A stretch of DNA of 9,054 nucleotides, taken from the NCBI GenBank assembly GCA_937967805.1, contig CALBTC010000326.1:1-9054 (forward strand), written 5' to 3'. The stretch's first letter is position 1, and every line of letters begins with the position of its first letter. The position numbers were made by a program, and so were the translations under genes. This stretch comes from an uncultured Anaerolineaceae bacterium. GTDB taxonomy: Bacteria > Chloroflexota > Anaerolineae > Promineifilales > Promineifilaceae. The notes under the pieces were generated by a model. That model did no database searches and had not been told where the DNA came from. It saw only the letters and a list, made by a program, of their open reading frames with translations. Shown here one piece after another: positions 6,687 through 9,054 of the stretch.

Positions 6687-8376
6687 CATCGATCTCATCC
6701 CCCGATGGCTGTGGCGCGCTGCTTTTGCGCCCTTTCATCTCTTCGTAAAATGTTTCGTCGTAGCGGCGGGAGCGTACCGGGATCGGCATCTTGACGCCCC
6801 AGCCGAGCAGCAGCACCTCTTCTTTTTCTTGCAGACGGGCCAACATGCCGCGCAGTTGGTCGCGCCCGGCCAGGCCGGTGAGCACGGCACGGATGTCGTC
6901 TTCATCCCCCAGCCAGCCGGTGATGCGTGTGCCCAGTTGGCTCATCACCTCGTCGTCAATGCCGGACGGCCGTTGGTCCACCACCAGCAGCGTGACAAAA
7001 TATTTACGCAGCTCGCGAGCAATAATGCCAAACGCCGTCTGCCCGGAAAGCTGCGGATTGAGCAGCTTGTGTGCCTCTTCAATGGCGATGAGCAGCGGGC
7101 GCGGTGCGGCTTCACCGTGGGTTTTGTGCCGCTCCGTTTTGCGCACCCAATGCTGGCGAATGCGCCGCGTGAGGATGTTGGACACCAGCAAATAATCCAG
7201 GTCGTTGTCGTATTCGCCAAAACTGAGGATGACGTGACGGCCGTTTTCCAATTTATCCACAATCTCCGAAACAAAATCCTGCGCCGGACGCTCCACCACG
7301 TACGGCCGGTCATTGATCACCGCCAGCTTACGGTGCAGCGCTTCGGCCGCCTTCTCATGCACGTTGTTTTGCCGAGCCCAGGCCGCTACGGAATTGTCGG
7401 CGGGGAACGTTTTTCCACTCTCCGGATCGGTTTCCACGGCACCTGGCTCCAGCTTCATAAATTCGGCAAACCAGTCTGGGCCAAAAGCGCGGAACAGCGC
7501 GTTCAGCGTCACGCCGGCCGTGTCGGTCAGATTCAGCGCCTCAGACAGCAGCTCGATGTCATTGGTCTGGAAATCTTTCAGGGCAATTTCCAGCGTAAAG
7601 TCGGGCGCTTTGCCGCGCACCATCGCCCCCTTGCCCAGCGCCGCCACCTGCACCTTGCTGCTGCCAAACAGCCCGCGCAGGCCGCGCACCGTTACCATGC
7701 GGTCGGTGTCCGTGTCGTCGAAAGCGTACTCGTTGTGCATGTCAAACACCAGGGCCGCAGCCACGTCTTCGCGCATCAGCCCGGCCAGCACCATGCGGGT
7801 GAGGAAGCTCTTGCCCGTGCCCGTTGCGCCAAAAATGCCGCTGCTGCGCTTGACAAACTTTTTCAAATCCAGCCGCACCGGGTAGCCCTGCTCGATGGTG
7901 TGCCCGACGACAAACATGCCGTCGCCCGACTCGCCAAAAATTTGGGCCACATCGGCCTCGTTGGCCTGGCGCACTTCGGCGTGATGGGCGGGCACCGTTT
8001 TCACCGGCTTGGGACCAGGCGTTTCCCGGTTATTAGCCACACGATCTTCCCACTCGGCGCGTTCGGCCGTACCAAATTCCGGGCCGGTGTCCATGAGCAG
8101 GGTGGGATACATCATCAGCGTGGTGTAGAGGGTTTTGCCCAGCAGCGCCTGCTGGATGGCGGGCTGGAGCCGGTCGGTTTTTTCGTCGGCAAAGCGGGGA
8201 TCGGTACTGCCCAATTGCAGGTCGGTGATGAGGCCGTAGTAGTGGAAACGGCCGTTTTCACACACCACAAAACTACCTTCCTGCACCCGGTCCGCCGGCA
8301 CCGTCAGCCGGATGCGAAACCCTTCCTTCAGCCCGCCGCCAACGATGTAGCCGATTGGTTCGTTGTTATCATTCAT
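6667..8376 (-). CDS. herA: HerA-type HAS-barrel ATPase / DNA translocase
   Basis: A 569-residue ATPase of the HerA/FtsK superfamily, whose hexameric rings translocate double-stranded DNA, typically for end resection with the NurA nuclease. Residues about 6-60 form a HAS barrel (IGYIVGGGLKEGFRIRLTVP...YGLITDL). A linker (about 100-150) precedes the ATPase: Walker A G183-ATGTGK-S190, D212-MHNEY, Walker B LLIAIEEAH (428-436, Glu433/Glu434), the arginine region ARELRKYF (453-460) and the sensor segment VVDQRPSGID (465-474), all typical of HerA. The acidic and aromatic C-terminus ends DDWFSYG. The ATG at 8376 is preceded by GGAG six bases upstream. It follows a HAS-barrel-like gene on the same strand across a 66-base gap that holds a palindromic repeat. 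A housekeeping repair role is the simplest reading; HerA ATPases also power anti-phage systems, but no such effector is seen here. The opposite strand is open for 520 codons by composition only. Confidence 0.9.
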   Translation of the reverse strand: MNDNNEPIGYIVGGGLKEGFRIRLTVPADRVQEGSFVVCENGRFHYYGLITDLQLGSTDPRFADEKTDRLQPAIQQALLGKTLYTTLMMYPTLLMDTGPEFGTAERAEWEDRVANNRETPGPKPVKTVPAHHAEVRQANEADVAQIFGESGDGMFVVGHTIEQGYPVRLDLKKFVKRSSGIFGATGTGKSFLTRMVLAGLMREDVAAALVFDMHNEYAFDDTDTDRMVTVRGLRGLFGSSKVQVAALGKGAMVRGKAPDFTLEIALKDFQTNDIELLSEALNLTDTAGVTLNALFRAFGPDWFAEFMKLEPGAVETDPESGKTFPADNSVAAWARQNNVHEKAAEALHRKLAVINDRPYVVERPAQDFVSEIVDKLENGRHVILSFGEYDNDLDYLLVSNILTRRIRQHWVRKTERHKTHGEAAPRPLLIAIEEAHKLLNPQLSGQTAFGIIARELRKYFVTLLVVDQRPSGIDDEVMSQLGTRITGWLGDEDDIRAVLTGLAGRDQLRGMLARLQEKEEVLLLGWGVKMPIPVRSRRYDETFYEEMKGRKSSAPQPSGDEIDDWFSYG

Positions 8377-8382
8377 ATTTTT

Positions 8383-8386
8383 CTCC
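8383..8386 (-). promoter_or_regulatory. ribosome binding site of the HerA-like gene
   Basis: The minus strand reads ACTGGAGAAAAATATG. GGAG stands six bases before the ATG at 8376, the best Shine-Dalgarno in the window, and it decides the start. The site lies just outside the heptamer repeat, so a hairpin there would leave it exposed. Confidence 0.65.
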
Positions 8387-8393
8387 AGTAAAC

Positions 8394-8461
8394 GGTGGTC
8401 GGTAATCGGTAATCAGTGAACGGTCGAAAAACCGATAACCGATTACGGAATACCGATTACC
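8394..8461. repeat. inverted array of 7-base units (28 + 12 + 28 bases)
   Basis: The plus strand reads as consecutive heptamers: GGTGGTC, GGTAATC, GGTAATC, AGTGAAC (8394-8421), a centre GGT-CGAAAA-ACC (8422-8433), then GATAACC, GATTACG, GAATACC, GATTACC (8434-8461). The second arm is the inverted form of the first: pairing unit against unit from the outside gives 5, 6, 6 and 4 matches of 7. A single strand could fold into a long imperfect hairpin closed by the GGT/ACC centre. The right arm supplies the last codons and stop of the upstream HAS-barrel gene. It resembles in style the short tandemly repeated heptamers known from cyanobacteria. No spacers are present, so it is not CRISPR. Confidence 0.8.
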
Positions 8462-9054
8462 ATTTCCGGCAGTGCATCACTCAACGCCTCCAACGTGGGA
8501 ATCAGTACGTCATAATTGCTGCGTAAAAGTTCAATCAGTTCGTTGACAACTTCGACGGCCCAGGCTTCGTCGTTGCCGCGCAGGGCGTACGCATTGCCGA
8601 TGTGGGCTACGAGCAGTTGATCGACCGGGACGTTGCTGCCCACGGCGCGCAAAATGAGGCGCAGGTAGCCCAGGTTGTCGGTGAAGGCGCGGATGTCGTC
8701 GGGGTTGGTGACCAGCTCAACGGGATCGAGGTTGAGCGGGGGGCGTGGCGGGAGGCCGTGTTTGATACGGCCGTTCAACTGATAGCCCATCGCCAACACG
8801 CTCATCTCAATCGGCAATAGCCGGTTGTTGCGCTGGTCCTCAATCACCGACGGCGCGGGATTTTCCGCCAGCACCAGCCGCCGCACCAGCGGATCGTCGT
8901 CAATGCTCATGTTGTAGATGAGGCCGTAGATGCATTCCCGGTCATCCACCGGTTGGGCCTGCACCAGCCCGCCAAAGGCAGGCACGCTGAGCTGCCCCAC
9001 GCGGCAGCCCACGGCAAACCCCGTCGTACTGGCCCGCAAAATACGGCCGATTTC
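8443..9054 (-). CDS. HAS-barrel-like protein upstream of HerA, 5' end outside window
   Basis: The frame is open to the right edge (EIGRILRASTTGFAVGCRV), so the start lies outside; the first possible start inside the window is a TTG at 9037-9039, which sits within the conserved beta-strand region and is unlikely to be used. The visible 203 residues begin like a HAS barrel (IGRILRASTTGF...VPAFGGLVQA...YGLIYNMSI), echoing the N-terminus of the HerA-like protein (IGYIVGGG...YGLITDL). The C-terminal half is mainly helical with no catalytic motif I can name. The likely role is as a non-enzymatic partner of the HerA ring; NurA-HerA loci make a nuclease gene beyond the edge plausible. The last residues, VIGIP, and the stop are encoded by the heptamer repeat, so the original C-terminus may have been replaced. 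Confidence 0.78.
   Translation of the reverse strand, partial: EIGRILRASTTGFAVGCRVGQLSVPAFGGLVQAQPVDDRECIYGLIYNMSIDDDPLVRRLVLAENPAPSVIEDQRNNRLLPIEMSVLAMGYQLNGRIKHGLPPRPPLNLDPVELVTNPDDIRAFTDNLGYLRLILRAVGSNVPVDQLLVAHIGNAYALRGNDEAWAVEVVNELIELLRSNYDVLIPTLEALSDALPEMVIGIP

Larger units (their letters stand above)
1810..8774. repeat. dispersed palindromic octamer ACGGCCGT, 12 exact copies
   Basis: Exact copies start at 1810, 1976, 2224, 4554, 4618, 4762, 5035, 5886, 6966, 7237, 8248 and 8767. All lie inside minus-strand genes, in three reading phases: as NGR/DGR/FGR-type codons, as TAV, or as QRP. Five are preceded by GGAA on the plus strand (1976, 4554, 5035, 5886, 8248), giving GGAAACGGCCGT. One-mismatch forms occur at 253, 1281, 3055, 7302, 7514, 8063 and 9043. 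About 0.14 copies would be expected in 9 kb of even-composition DNA. None occurs at 5930-6660. The span given covers the first to the last copy. Confidence 0.85.

Noticed and set aside
6829..8391. A 520-codon open frame on the plus strand, opposite the HerA-like gene
   Set aside because: The minus-strand protein has complete Walker A, Walker B and HAS motifs. The plus-strand translation is rich in His, Gln, Val and Ala as expected for the antisense of a GC-rich gene, matches no family, and has no ribosome site. It is a composition artefact.
8394..8461. Possible CRISPR remnant
   Set aside because: Units are seven bases, contiguous and inverted around a centre; there are no spacers and no cas genes nearby.
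9037..9039. TTG as the start of the HAS-barrel gene
   Set aside because: The frame stays open to the window edge and the upstream residues (IGRIL) continue the HAS-barrel pattern, so the true start lies outside.

Overview
This window probably comes from a bacterium of the Chloroflexota (Anaerolineae or Ardenticatenia-like). That is an inference from protein style, mixed base composition and a palindromic octamer, ACGGCCGT, repeated through the coding DNA; no rRNA or other marker gene is present to prove it. Seven protein-coding genes fill almost all of the window, and both outermost genes run off its ends. I see no tRNA, rRNA, CRISPR array, transposase or recombinase, and no gene-free stretch longer than 300 bases.

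Layout, left to right. (1) 3-1388, plus strand: the larger part of an XRE-type regulator with a degenerate ImmA/IrrE (M78) domain and a C-terminal cysteine cluster, as in the short-chain fatty acyl regulator (ScfR/RamB) family. (2) 1401-4352, minus: a 983-residue membrane hybrid histidine kinase (membrane region, PAS, GAF, HisKA, HATPase, two receivers). It converges on gene 1 with only 12 bases between the stops. (3) 4459-5256, minus: a PlsC-like lysophospholipid acyltransferase with variant catalytic motifs. (4) 5288-5926, minus: a zinc-dependent nucleoside deaminase (TadA/CDA fold) with an extended C-terminus. (5) 5951-6577, minus: an unrecognised, very AT-rich 208-residue gene with some resemblance to effector-associated constant components of conflict systems. 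(6) 6667-8376, minus: a HerA-type HAS-barrel/FtsK-like ATPase. (7) 8443 to the window edge, minus: a small HAS-barrel-like protein whose 5' end lies outside.

Genes 7 and 6 look like one DNA-processing unit of the HerA type, in which a NurA nuclease would be the expected neighbour beyond the right edge. A hairpin overlapping the HerA stop codon probably ends that unit. Genes 5, 4 and 3 follow closely on the same strand (gaps of 24 and 31 bases), but gene 5 differs sharply in composition and looks like a later arrival. The kinase and the XRE regulator are separate regulatory genes whose targets cannot be read from the window.

The best leads outside the genes are: twelve exact copies of ACGGCCGT, all inside coding sequence and none in the AT-rich island; a 7-base-periodic inverted repeat at 8394-8461 that forms the last codons and stop of gene 7; and the AT-rich island at about 5930-6660 with its orphan gene. 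No complete, clearly new multi-gene system can be demonstrated from this window alone.
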